Assembly (NCBI GenBank): GCA_041689615.1
Contig: JBDNFW010000011.1
Coordinates: forward strand, 1 to 64,000
Length of the DNA: 64,000 nt
Source of the DNA: UBA7359 sp041689615
Lineage (GTDB): Bacteria > Pseudomonadota > Gammaproteobacteria > Eutrophobiales > Eutrophobiaceae
Reading direction: 5' to 3'
Shown: piece after piece, positions 15,614 through 24,438 of the stretch
Position numbering within the stretch: the stretch's first letter is position 1
How the letters are laid out: each line of letters begins with the position of its first letter
The notes under the pieces: model-generated
What the model was told of the DNA's origin: nothing
Seen by the model: the letters and a program-made list of their open reading frames with translations, nothing else
Database searches by the model: none
Position numbers and translations under genes: made by a program

Positions 15614-16228
15614 AACCAACAAAAAGAAGACACGGCAACTCTAGAGATTCTGCAAGCTATTGAGAATAAACGGGATGTAACTCAACGCCATCTTGCTGAT
15701 AGTCTTGGTGTCGCTCTTGGTTTGGCAAATTCATATCTTAAGCGCTGTGTCCATAAAGGTTTGGTGAAAATTCATCAGGCTCCTGCAAATCGATATTTTT
15801 ATTATCTTACTCCAAAGGGTTTTTCTGAAAAAAGTAGATTAACTACTCAATATCTAAGTAGCTCATTTAATTTCTATCGACGAGCGAGTAGTTCTTGTTC
15901 TGATGTGTTCGAGCAATGTCATGAGCTTGGGCACCATAAGGTATTGTTATGTGGATTATCTGAACTTGCAGAAATTGCCAGTCTTAGAGCGAGTGAAAAA
16001 GGCATCGATATTGTGGGCACGCTTGCTATAGATTCAAAGTCGAAAGAGTTTCTTGGATTACCTGTATGGAATTCATTTGATTTGTTATCCGATTTTGATG
16101 CTTGTGTCGTTACCGAAGTGACAGAGCCTCAAAAACTTATTGAATATATGAGTACACAAGTAAGCTCAAATATTGTATTTGTACCAGAAATACTAGGAAT
16201 AAAAAGGATAGAAAATAATTCAGCCTGA
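15608..16228 (+). CDS. Winged-helix (MarR EPS-type) regulator with a C-terminal Rossmann-like domain
   Basis: About 206 residues from ATG 15608. Residues about 8-85 form a winged helix like the 'EPS-associated MarR family' regulators (QRHLADSLGVALGLANSYLK, KGLVKI, FYYLTPKGFSEKSRLT). The C-terminal half has a nucleotide-binding look (KVLLCGLSELAEIASLRASE, then GIDIVGTLAID and a DACVVTE strand), resembling CoA- or sugar-nucleotide-sensing folds. The start is uncertain: GTG 15548 and ATG 15578 are in frame, and none has a Shine-Dalgarno. I chose 15608 because both operators then lie outside or at the start. It probably senses a precursor and controls the locus; that is inference. Confidence 0.72.
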   Translation: MNNQQKEDTATLEILQAIENKRDVTQRHLADSLGVALGLANSYLKRCVHKGLVKIHQAPANRYFYYLTPKGFSEKSRLTTQYLSSSFNFYRRASSSCSDVFEQCHELGHHKVLLCGLSELAEIASLRASEKGIDIVGTLAIDSKSKEFLGLPVWNSFDLLSDFDACVVTEVTEPQKLIEYMSTQVSSNIVFVPEILGIKRIENNSA

Positions 16229-16306
16229 TCTTGTAAAGATATTCTTAGAAGGTGCTATTTAATTGTTTTCTTTTTAGGCTATGCGGTGTCAATAACGACA
16301 CTGTAT

Positions 16307-16320
16307 GGCGGTAGCGTGCC
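16307..16320 (+). promoter_or_regulatory. ops element (JUMPstart core), RfaH recruitment site
   Basis: GGCGGTAGCGTGCC matches the ops consensus GGCGGTAGnnT perfectly. It lies 27 bp before the first operon gene and 0.8 kb after rfaH. A small stem (GTGTC 16286-16290 with GACAC 16297-16301) lies just upstream. The following gene has no evident Shine-Dalgarno, which fits RfaH-assisted ribosome recruitment. The operon promoter should lie in 16229-16290; no strong -35/-10 pair is evident. Confidence 0.9.
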
Positions 16321-16347
16321 TAAAATAAGTTAACCATTTTAAAATTA

Positions 16348-17784
16348 ATGCGAATTAGCGAATTCATAGATCGGTGTAAAATATTGTCCTTTAGTGCTTT
16401 TATTAGGATTGCTGATTTTTTTAATGCATATAATTTATTAGCTAGATATTCACAAAGACATGTTTCTGAAATAAGAAATGGAAAAATAAAATCGAATTAT
16501 CTTGAAGATGAATATAAAAATATATATACAATCTTAGTATTAGATTATCAGCGTTTTAGAGGAGATATAGATATATTTTCTTCTGATGATCGAGTGCGTA
16601 TCTTATGTATATCCTGGGGGTATTTGAGATATTTGCTTGCAGCATTTGTTCATGAGCCAACATTGAAACAAGAATTAGAACTTCCAAAAGGAACTAATCC
16701 ACGACATGAGTTTGCCAAAGCAAAGTCAGGTTCTAAAATATTTGAACAAAGAGAAAAATATAGAATTTTTTTAAATTCGTTTCTGCCAAAATTTCTTGGA
16801 CGATTAGGTGTTGACGTCATAATGAACAGTGATTACCGATATCGACGGGAAACCGATTTTAGCAATATCGCGTCAAATTTAAATTTTCCGCACATATGTT
16901 ATTTTAGAGAAGCGATGTATATCGTTCCTGCTATCTACCAAAAAGGCTTGGCACGATATATCGATATGGCTCCATTTAAAGGAGATGTAATAGCCGTACA
17001 GAATAATGAAACAGGTAATATGTTAATTGAAGCTGGGCTTGTTAATAATGATGAAGTGGTAGTCCGTGGTTGTCCAAGAATGGATGAGTATTGTGATGAA
17101 ATTAAAAATAAATCATTAGGGTTAAATAAAAAACAAATTGTATATTTTTCTTGTCCCCGAGGCGTTCCAATTAATGATGGAAGCTATTTCGATTTTTTTT
17201 CAAATTCAAAGAAAATTGTACGAGCACTTGTAGAGCTTGCATATGATGATCGGGATATAAAAGTTATATTGAAAATAAAAGATCAACATATGAAAGGGAG
17301 AGGTCAAGGCCAAATTGGTGAATTTGCATCAATAATTAATGAGGTGACCGGAAAGAATGAGACACTATCAAATATTATAATTGAAACAGATCGTATGGCA
17401 GCGCATAAGGTGATATTACAATCTAGTATTGTTTGCGCTATGCAATCGACAGTAGCATTAGAAGCAGCTATCACGGGAATGCCTGTTATTCTGCCTCATT
17501 TAAACGAATTGATAGAACAAAAAGGTTCAGAGCAAGCATTGATGTATCATGAATTCAGAGATATTTTTGATGTGCCTAAAGATGTAAATGATTTCAAAGA
17601 AATCGTTTGCAAAAGGTTTAATGGCTATGAAGTGCCTGAGGAAATTATTAATAAAAGATTTGAGTTGTTTGAACGTTTTGTTTCTCCAATTGACGGCAGC
17701 TCGACAGAAAAATCCATTTCTTTATTGTGTGATTATGCAGAAGAAGGAAGAAAGATGAGAAACGACTATTTTAAAACTCTATGA
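16348..17784 (+). CDS. Surface carbohydrate biosynthesis protein, GT-B-like (candidate glycosyltransferase)
   Basis: 478 residues and first gene after ops. The N-terminal half shows YTILVLDYQRFRGDIDIF and GVDVIMNSDYRYRRETDF. The C-terminal half resembles a GT-B/UDP-sugar-epimerase-like domain: YFSCPRGVPIND, KVILKIKDQHMK and SSIVCAMQSTVALEAAITGM, the last followed by PVILPHLNEL. The 'S..T..EA...G.PVI' element is typical of nucleotide-sugar binding in GT-B folds. It has no signal peptide, so it is likely cytosolic. It directly precedes the legionaminic acid genes. Transfer of a nonulosonic acid is a hypothesis; proteins at 37895 and 54018 share the layout. Confidence 0.6.
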   Translation: MRISEFIDRCKILSFSAFIRIADFFNAYNLLARYSQRHVSEIRNGKIKSNYLEDEYKNIYTILVLDYQRFRGDIDIFSSDDRVRILCISWGYLRYLLAAFVHEPTLKQELELPKGTNPRHEFAKAKSGSKIFEQREKYRIFLNSFLPKFLGRLGVDVIMNSDYRYRRETDFSNIASNLNFPHICYFREAMYIVPAIYQKGLARYIDMAPFKGDVIAVQNNETGNMLIEAGLVNNDEVVVRGCPRMDEYCDEIKNKSLGLNKKQIVYFSCPRGVPINDGSYFDFFSNSKKIVRALVELAYDDRDIKVILKIKDQHMKGRGQGQIGEFASIINEVTGKNETLSNIIIETDRMAAHKVILQSSIVCAMQSTVALEAAITGMPVILPHLNELIEQKGSEQALMYHEFRDIFDVPKDVNDFKEIVCKRFNGYEVPEEIINKRFELFERFVSPIDGSSTEKSISLLCDYAEEGRKMRNDYFKTL

Positions 17785-17799
17785 TTTTAAAGAAGTGTA

Positions 17800-18801
17800 A
17801 TGAAGAATATGAAAAAAGTTTTAATTACAGGTGCAGATGGTTTTATTGGTAGTCATTTAACTGAAGAGTTAGTGGCGCAAGGTTATGATGTGACTGCCTT
17901 GGTTTATTATAATTCATTCAATTCGAAAGGTTGGCTGGATCATACTGAAGTACTTGATAAAGTTAATGTCATCTCTGGTGATGTGCGAGATACATTTTGT
18001 GTTAAAAATGCGATGGTTGGTTGCGATATTGTTTATCATCTCGCAGCATTGATTGGAATTCCTTATTCATATAATGCGCCAGAAAGTTATATTCAAACCA
18101 ATGTAATTGGTACTCTAAACGTGTTGCAAGCTGCTCGGGAATTAGGGGGTGTAAAAGTTGTTCAAACTTCGACAAGTGAAGTGTATGGAACAGCAATGAG
18201 TATCCCAATAACAGAACAACATCAGCTTCAAGGCCAATCTCCTTATTCAGCTTCAAAAATCGGTGCAGACCATTTGGCTATGTCATATTATTTATCATTT
18301 GATATGCCAGTATCAATAATTAGGCCTTTTAATACTTATGGGCCAAGACAATCAAATAGAGCGGTTATACCAACGATTATTAGTCAAATTGTTAATGGGG
18401 AACGAACAATAAAATTAGGGTCAATAACGCCTACGCGAGACTTTAATTTTGTCAAAGATACTGTTGATGGTTTTATTGCTATTGGCGGATCAGAAAAGGC
18501 AATTGGTGAGACTATCAATATAGGGACAGGCTTTGATATTTCAATAGGTGACACAGTCAAATTGATTGCTGAAATCATGGATGTGAAAGTAAATATAGAA
18601 TCAGATGAAAAAAGAATTAGACCTGAGCAAAGTGAAGTACTGAGATTATGCGCTTCAAATAAAAAAGCGTATGAATTAACTGGATGGGCTCCAGAATATT
18701 CAGGATTCGAAGGTTTGAAATCAGGTTTAATAGAAACCATAAACTGGTTTAGTGATTCGAAAAACATCAGCCATTACAGTTCAAATAATTATATTGTTTA
18801 A
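17800..18801 (+). CDS. legB: LegB-type nucleotide-sugar 4,6-dehydratase
   Basis: 333 residues, extended SDR. NAD motif GADGFIGSHL, then HLAALIGIPYSYNAPESYIQ, the catalytic region TSTSEVYGTA and YSASKIGADHLA (Tyr-Lys), with RPFNTYGPRQSNRAVIPTII. This pattern is that of LegB dehydratases, which make the 4-keto-6-deoxy sugar nucleotide at the start of legionaminic acid synthesis. LegC follows 2 bp later, supporting the call. ATG 17809 is an alternative start (MKKVLITG). Confidence 0.88.
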   Translation: MKNMKKVLITGADGFIGSHLTEELVAQGYDVTALVYYNSFNSKGWLDHTEVLDKVNVISGDVRDTFCVKNAMVGCDIVYHLAALIGIPYSYNAPESYIQTNVIGTLNVLQAARELGGVKVVQTSTSEVYGTAMSIPITEQHQLQGQSPYSASKIGADHLAMSYYLSFDMPVSIIRPFNTYGPRQSNRAVIPTIISQIVNGERTIKLGSITPTRDFNFVKDTVDGFIAIGGSEKAIGETINIGTGFDISIGDTVKLIAEIMDVKVNIESDEKRIRPEQSEVLRLCASNKKAYELTGWAPEYSGFEGLKSGLIETINWFSDSKNISHYSSNNYIV

Positions 18802-18803
18802 AA

Positions 18804-19979
18804 TTGGTTGTGAGTGATTATTCAAATAGCATATTAAATGCACTACGAAAAGTACTTGTAGATAAAGAAACTCAATATAATTTGCATGAACCATTTTTTA
18901 ATGGAAATGAAGTTAAGTATGTTAGTGATTGCGTTAATAGTGGATGGGTATCATCCGTTGGTGAATATGTTGAGCGGTTTGAACAACAGATATCAGAGTT
19001 CACAAATATTCCTTATGCTGTCGCAGTAGTTAATGGTACTTCTGCATTACAAATCGCACTTATTTTGGCAGAAGTTATAGAGAAGGATGAAGTGTTAGTC
19101 CCTGCGTTATCATTTGTTGCAACTGCAAATGCAGTCTCATACCTTAGAGCGACACCTCATTTTGTTGATTGTGATGAAGATACTTTAGGTATTGATCCAA
19201 TTCGTCTACGCGAATATTTGAATGTAATAATAGACATGGAAAATGGTGATTCTATTAATCGTTTAACGGGAAATCGCGTTAAAGCAATGATTCCGATGCA
19301 TACATATGGTCATCCGTCCAAACTAGATGAATTACTCTCTATTTCAAAAGATTTCAATTTAACAATTGTTGAGGATGCAGCTGAATCTATTGGTAGTTAT
19401 TATAAGAATAAACATACAGGTGGTTTTGGTCGTTGTGGAATATTTAGTTTTAATGGTAATAAAACTATAACCACAGGTGGTGGTGGTGCAATTATAACTA
19501 ATGACCTGGAGCTTTCAAAAAAAGCAAAACATTTAACGACTACTGCTAAGGTTAATCATAAATGGGAATTTATGCATGATGAGGTTGGTTATAATTATAG
19601 GTTACCAAATATTAATGCTGCATTAGGTTGCGCTCAACTTGAAAAAATATCAGAGATGCTTGTTTCAAAAAGAAAATTAGCTATGCGTTATAAAGAAGCT
19701 TTTGATGGTGTGGCAGATGTGAAGTTTATTTCAGAGCCTGAAAATTGTAAAAGTAATTATTGGCTTAATACAATTAGGATTGATGCTGTTTCTGAGAATG
19801 AAAAGAAAATTCTTCTCGAAGAAACTAACAAAGCCAATATAATGACTCGGCCATGCTGGAAATTATTGAATGAATTAAACATGTATAGAGAATGTCCTTC
19901 TATGGATTTGACTGTTTCCAAAAAACTGGAGAAAACATTAATTAATATTCCAAGTAGTGCTTCAATAACTTTAGAATGA
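18804..19979 (+). CDS. legC: LegC-family aminotransferase (PLP)
   Basis: 391 residues of the DegT/DnrJ/EryC1 fold. The PLP Lys is at about residue 220 in FSFNGNKTITTGGGGAI, with IVEDAAESIGSYYKNKHTGG before it and the N-terminal EPFFNGNEVKYVSDCVNSGW of the LegC subfamily. It aminates the 4-keto group to give the 4-amino-6-deoxy sugar nucleotide. The start is TTG 18804 or GTG 18810, 2-8 bp after legB. It overlaps legH by 4 bp. Confidence 0.9.
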   Translation: MVVSDYSNSILNALRKVLVDKETQYNLHEPFFNGNEVKYVSDCVNSGWVSSVGEYVERFEQQISEFTNIPYAVAVVNGTSALQIALILAEVIEKDEVLVPALSFVATANAVSYLRATPHFVDCDEDTLGIDPIRLREYLNVIIDMENGDSINRLTGNRVKAMIPMHTYGHPSKLDELLSISKDFNLTIVEDAAESIGSYYKNKHTGGFGRCGIFSFNGNKTITTGGGGAIITNDLELSKKAKHLTTTAKVNHKWEFMHDEVGYNYRLPNINAALGCAQLEKISEMLVSKRKLAMRYKEAFDGVADVKFISEPENCKSNYWLNTIRIDAVSENEKKILLEETNKANIMTRPCWKLLNELNMYRECPSMDLTVSKKLEKTLINIPSSASITLE

Positions 19980-20590
19980 AAGAAGATAGTATTTTATTAA
20001 TTGGTGCAGGAGGGCATGCAAAATCTTGTATAGACGTCATAGAACAAGAAGGACGATTTAAAAATATATTTTTAATTGGAAAACAGGAAGAGTTAGGTAG
20101 AAAGGTTCTGGGGTATTCGGTCATAGCGACAGATAATGATTTTCTGGAACTAAAAAAAACATATAAATATGCATTTGTTGCAGTTGGACAAATAAAAAAT
20201 GCAAATACTCGGATTAAAATTTACAATTATCTAAAAGCGGAAGGTTTTAAATTGCCGAAAATCATATCCCCCCATGCCTATGTTTCATCTCATGCAATTA
20301 TTGAAGAGGGTTCCATCGTTATGCATGATGTTGTTATAAACCCGGCTTCAAAAATAGGCCGAAATTGCATTCTTAATAGTAAATCTTTGATAGAGCATGA
20401 TGTTGTCATTGAAGATAATTGTCATATTTCTACTGGTGCTATTGTAAATGGTCAAGCACTTATTAAAAAAGGAACATTTTTAGGTAGTAATGTGACAATA
20501 CGTGAAGGAGTTGAAGTAGGAGAAAATACTATTATAGGTGCTGGAGAGATAATAAAAGTTGATGTTGCCGACAATAGTGTTGTTAATTAA
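19976..20590 (+). CDS. legH: LegH/NeuD/PglD-type N-acetyltransferase
   Basis: 204 residues. N-terminal nucleotide-binding region LLIGAGGHAKSCIDVIEQEG, then a left-handed parallel beta-helix of hexapeptide repeats (about 95-190). NSKSLIEHDVVIEDNCHIST contains the catalytic His. It acetylates the 4-amino sugar nucleotide from LegC with acetyl-CoA. Pathway place is set by its neighbours (4-bp overlap with legC, legI 5 bp after). Confidence 0.9.
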   Translation: MKEDSILLIGAGGHAKSCIDVIEQEGRFKNIFLIGKQEELGRKVLGYSVIATDNDFLELKKTYKYAFVAVGQIKNANTRIKIYNYLKAEGFKLPKIISPHAYVSSHAIIEEGSIVMHDVVINPASKIGRNCILNSKSLIEHDVVIEDNCHISTGAIVNGQALIKKGTFLGSNVTIREGVEVGENTIIGAGEIIKVDVADNSVVN

Positions 20591-20595
20591 TTAAT

Positions 20596-21603
20596 ATGAA
20601 GCTTAAAACATATGTGATTGCTGAAATAGGTGTTAATCACAATGGTAATTTAAACATTGCTCGTGAGTTGATTGATGCAGCAACTGATGCTGGTGCAGAT
20701 GCTGTTAAGTTTCAAACTTATCAAACAAACTTGCTAGTTACTAGGACAGCATCAAAAGCTACATATCAAATAGCCGCTACAGGCAAAAGTGAATCTCAAT
20801 ATGAGATGTTATCTAGCTTGCAGTTAAGCTATGAGCAACATCACACATTAATGATGTATTGCCAAGAACGTGAGGTTGAATTTTTATCATCACCGTTTGA
20901 TATAGAAAGCATAGATTCTTTAATAGAAATGGGAGTGTCGAAAATAAAAATACCTTCTGGTGAATTAACTAACCTACCTTATTTACGTCATATTGGATCG
21001 CTTGGGAAACCTATAATAATGTCTACTGGCATGGCAACATTAAATGAAGTTAGATCAGCAATGGATGTATTAGAAAGTGCTGGGGCAATGAGAGCAAAGA
21101 TAACTTTGCTGCATTGTAGCACCGAATATCCAGCATCAATATCAGGTGTTAATTTAAAAGCAATGATAACACTGAAAGACACTTTCAACGTACAGGTTGG
21201 GTATTCTGATCATACTATTGGTTCTGAGGTTTCTCTTGCAGCAGTTGCTATGGGTGCTAGTGTTATAGAAAAACATTTAACGTTAGATTGCAGATCATAT
21301 GGTCCAGATCACAAAGCCAGCATGGAGCCAAATGATTTTAAATTAATGATAAATGCAATTAGGAATGTTGAGATGGCATTTGGAAGTGGTGAAAAAAAAC
21401 CAAATTCAACTGAAATGAATAATAGCAATATAGTTAGAAAATCATTGTTTGCAAATGATGCTATAAAAAAAGGCGAGCTCTTTACTGAAGACAATATTAT
21501 ATCTAAAAGACCAGCAAATGGTATTTCTCCTATGGAATGGGATAATGTTATTGGTCAAGTAGCAAAAAAATATTTTCATAAAGACGATTTGATAGAACTT
21601 TGA
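20596..21603 (+). CDS. legI: Legionaminic acid synthase (NeuB family)
   Basis: 335 residues. TIM-barrel part AEIGVNHNGNLNIARELIDA, DAVKFQTYQ, SPFDIESID, KIPSGELTNL, then SDHTIGSEVSLAAVAMGA and EKHLTLD; C-terminal SAF (antifreeze-like) domain about residues 278-335 (RKSLFANDAIKKGE, NDL-type end). It condenses a 6-deoxy-mannosamine with phosphoenolpyruvate to the nine-carbon acid. The complete SAF domain contrasts with the NeuB homologue at 50473. It overlaps legG by 4 bp. Confidence 0.92.
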   Translation: MKLKTYVIAEIGVNHNGNLNIARELIDAATDAGADAVKFQTYQTNLLVTRTASKATYQIAATGKSESQYEMLSSLQLSYEQHHTLMMYCQEREVEFLSSPFDIESIDSLIEMGVSKIKIPSGELTNLPYLRHIGSLGKPIIMSTGMATLNEVRSAMDVLESAGAMRAKITLLHCSTEYPASISGVNLKAMITLKDTFNVQVGYSDHTIGSEVSLAAVAMGASVIEKHLTLDCRSYGPDHKASMEPNDFKLMINAIRNVEMAFGSGEKKPNSTEMNNSNIVRKSLFANDAIKKGELFTEDNIISKRPANGISPMEWDNVIGQVAKKYFHKDDLIEL

Positions 21604-22757
21604 AACGTAAAGTTTGCATTATTACCGGAACTCGTGCTGAGTATGGATTGTTATCATCTCTTATGCAGGAAATATTAAACTCTGACGAATTTGAATTACA
21701 GATAATCGCAACCGGCATGCATTTATCTCCTGAATTCGGAATGACATATAGGGAACTGGAAAAAGATGGGTTTTCTATAAATAATAAAATAGAAATTTTG
21801 CTCTCAGCAGACACGCCATCTGCAATCAGTAAATCTATGGGGTTAGGATTAATTGGTTTTTCAGATGCCTACACGCAATTAGAGCCAGATATTATTATCT
21901 TGTTAGGTGATCGATTTGAAACATTTGCTGCTGCTAGTGCTGCATTAGTGGCTAGAATACCTATAGCACATATTCATGGGGGTGAAAGCACAGAAGGTGC
22001 AATAGATGAAGCGTTTAGACATTCAATAACTAAAATGTCGTGTTTACATTTTGTTGCTACAAAAGAATATAGGAAAAGAGTCGTTCAATTAGGTGAAATC
22101 CCAAAGAGAGTATTTATTGTCGGTTCATTAGGAGTGGACAATATTTATAAATTGAATTTATTAAGTCGGACGGAGTTTGAAAAAGCTATAAATTTCAAAT
22201 TGGCAAAAAGAAACTTTCTGGTAACATTTCACCCAGCTACACTAGAGTCAGATTCACCAGAAAAACAGTTCATAAATATTATTAAAGTATTAGATCAATT
22301 TAAAGATGCACATATAATATTTTCTAAATCAAATTCAGATATGAACGGACGTGTAATAAATAATCTTATCGATGACTATGTTAAGAGTAACTCAGCGAAA
22401 GCATGTGCATTTAAGTCATTGGGCTATGAAAAATATTTGTCTGCCATGCAATATGTTGATGCTGTCGTTGGTAATTCATCAAGTGGTCTAATTGAAGCAC
22501 CAACATTTAAAATTGGTACAATTAATGTCGGCGACAGACAAAAAGGAAGGGTTAGGGCGTCAAGCGTTATCGATTGTAGGTCATCTAAGCAGTCGCTTAC
22601 AAAGGCCCTTGAGCTATTGTTCAGTGAAAAATTTCAAAATGATTTGAAAAAGACTAAAAATCCATATGGCAAAGGTGGCGCAGCAATAAAAATCATGGAT
22701 GTCTTGAGTAAAACATCATTAAAAAATAGCATAAAAAAAAGTTTTTATGATTTATAA
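21600..22757 (+). CDS. legG: LegG/NeuC-type hydrolysing NDP-sugar 2-epimerase
   Basis: 385 residues of the hydrolysing 2-epimerase family. GTRAEYGLLSSLMQEI at the N-terminus, ATGMHLSPEFGMTYRE, LLGDRFETFAAASAALVARI, HIHGGESTEGAIDEAFRHSI and VGNSSSGLIEAPTFKIGTIN are diagnostic. It releases the 2,4-diacetamido-6-deoxy-mannose that LegI uses. The start is TTG 21600, overlapping the legI stop by 4 bp. Confidence 0.92.
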   Translation: MKRKVCIITGTRAEYGLLSSLMQEILNSDEFELQIIATGMHLSPEFGMTYRELEKDGFSINNKIEILLSADTPSAISKSMGLGLIGFSDAYTQLEPDIIILLGDRFETFAAASAALVARIPIAHIHGGESTEGAIDEAFRHSITKMSCLHFVATKEYRKRVVQLGEIPKRVFIVGSLGVDNIYKLNLLSRTEFEKAINFKLAKRNFLVTFHPATLESDSPEKQFINIIKVLDQFKDAHIIFSKSNSDMNGRVINNLIDDYVKSNSAKACAFKSLGYEKYLSAMQYVDAVVGNSSSGLIEAPTFKIGTINVGDRQKGRVRASSVIDCRSSKQSLTKALELLFSEKFQNDLKKTKNPYGKGGAAIKIMDVLSKTSLKNSIKKSFYDL

Positions 22758-22872
22758 AAGCAACTGGCAACTTAAGAATCAAGGTCAGTTCCTAGAATAA
22801 TAAATGCTTTTTTCTATTGTTCTCCCTTATGTTGAGCATAATTAGTCTATTCAAATATTATTAATTATTTAA

Positions 22873-24438
22873 ATGCTATTCAATTCACTTGAATTCCTGA
22901 TATTTTTACTTTTTATTTTTATTGTATTCCATTGTTTGAAAAATAATGAGAGTAAAAAAGGTGTCTTAGTAATTGGGTCTTTGTTTTTTTATGGTTGGTG
23001 GAAGCTTGAATATGTTCCCATAATTATTGGATCGATATTAGTTAATTATTTATTTGCAAGTGGCATCCTAAGAAAAAGGATGTCTGGGGATAATATAAAA
23101 AACATTTTGGTCTTGGGTATAATTTTTAATTTATTTCTTCTTGGTGTTTTTAAATATACAGATTTTTTTATTGCTACAGTAAATGATATCTCAGGGTCAC
23201 AATTTGCTGCGTTAGGTATAGCATTGCCGTTAGCAATATCATTTTTCACATTTCAACAAATTGCTTACCTATCTGATGTGGCAACCGGTAAAGTATCTAG
23301 GGTTAAACTGCTGGATTATTTCTTGTTTGTTAGTTTTTTCCCTCAATTAATAGCTGGTCCGATTGTTCACCATAGTGAGATGATGCCTCAATTCAAAAAG
23401 GTATTTAAAAAACCCAAAGTAGAACTTAACTTAATGATAGGCCTTAGTATTTTTGTCATTGGTTTAGCAAAAAAAATACTATTTGCAGATAATCTAGCGC
23501 CATATGCAGATTATGTATTTGATGCAGCAGAAGCAGGTGTGCAAATAACATTTTTTAAGGCATGGAGTGGCGCACTAGCGTATTCATTACAGCTATATTT
23601 TGATTTTTCAGGGTATTCTGATATGGCAATTGGAATAGCTAGGATGTTTGGTATTAAATTACCTTTGAATTTCTATTCGCCATATAAAGCAACAAGCATC
23701 ATTGATTTCTGGAAACGCTGGCACATGACACTATCTCGTTTCTTGCGAGATTACTTATATATTCCATTAGGAGGAAGTCGAAAAGGTATATCTCACAAAT
23801 ATCTTAATATTGTAATTACAATGTTATTAGGTGGTTTATGGCATGGTGCCGGATGGACATTTGTCATATGGGGAGCGTTACATGGGGTTTATATTTCTAT
23901 AAACCATGTTTTTCGATCTTTTACGAGGAATATGTCAATACCGTTAATTATAAGTCGGCCACTTGGAATATTTGTGACATTTACAATGGTTTTGATTGGT
24001 TGGGTGATTTTTCGATCTGAATCGATTTCAAGTGCAATGATTATATTACATGGTATGAGTGGCTTAAATGGCGTGCTTATACCCAATATGATTCTTCAGT
24101 TAATTATGCCATTTATTCCATGGTTGTCAGAAATAGGGATTGAAGTGGTACATGGAGATCCTGGTATTGCAATTATAGAATTTCTTTTCATTTTCAGTGG
24201 ATTGACGATTGTAATGATGTTGCCAAATGTCTATGAAATGTTTTGGCGCTATCAACCAACTATTCACACCAATGAAATACCAAAACAATTTTCAGAAGAA
24301 AAAATACTATTGCCAATTAGAAAAACGTTAATATGGCGCCCATTAGCTATAACAGCACTATTCTATGCATTAGTTTTAACCATGACGATATTGGTAGGTA
24401 TTGGTATAGAAAGTCCATTTCTTTATTTCCAATTTTAA
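22873..24438 (+). CDS. MBOAT-family membrane O-acyltransferase
   Basis: 521 residues with many membrane segments. The MBOAT signature is FWKRWHMTLSRFLRDYLYIP, and the invariant active-site His is His324 in LLGGLWHGAGWTF, with a second His in WGALHGVY. AlgI/DltB relatives move acetyl or other acyl groups across the membrane to a polymer. The 115-bp gap before it has no clear promoter. The next gene starts in the very next base, encoding a probable partner, as in AlgI-AlgJ/X and DltB-DltD pairs. It may O-acetylate the nonulosonic acid or polymer; the substrate is inference. Confidence 0.9.
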   Translation: MLFNSLEFLIFLLFIFIVFHCLKNNESKKGVLVIGSLFFYGWWKLEYVPIIIGSILVNYLFASGILRKRMSGDNIKNILVLGIIFNLFLLGVFKYTDFFIATVNDISGSQFAALGIALPLAISFFTFQQIAYLSDVATGKVSRVKLLDYFLFVSFFPQLIAGPIVHHSEMMPQFKKVFKKPKVELNLMIGLSIFVIGLAKKILFADNLAPYADYVFDAAEAGVQITFFKAWSGALAYSLQLYFDFSGYSDMAIGIARMFGIKLPLNFYSPYKATSIIDFWKRWHMTLSRFLRDYLYIPLGGSRKGISHKYLNIVITMLLGGLWHGAGWTFVIWGALHGVYISINHVFRSFTRNMSIPLIISRPLGIFVTFTMVLIGWVIFRSESISSAMIILHGMSGLNGVLIPNMILQLIMPFIPWLSEIGIEVVHGDPGIAIIEFLFIFSGLTIVMMLPNVYEMFWRYQPTIHTNEIPKQFSEEKILLPIRKTLIWRPLAITALFYALVLTMTILVGIGIESPFLYFQF

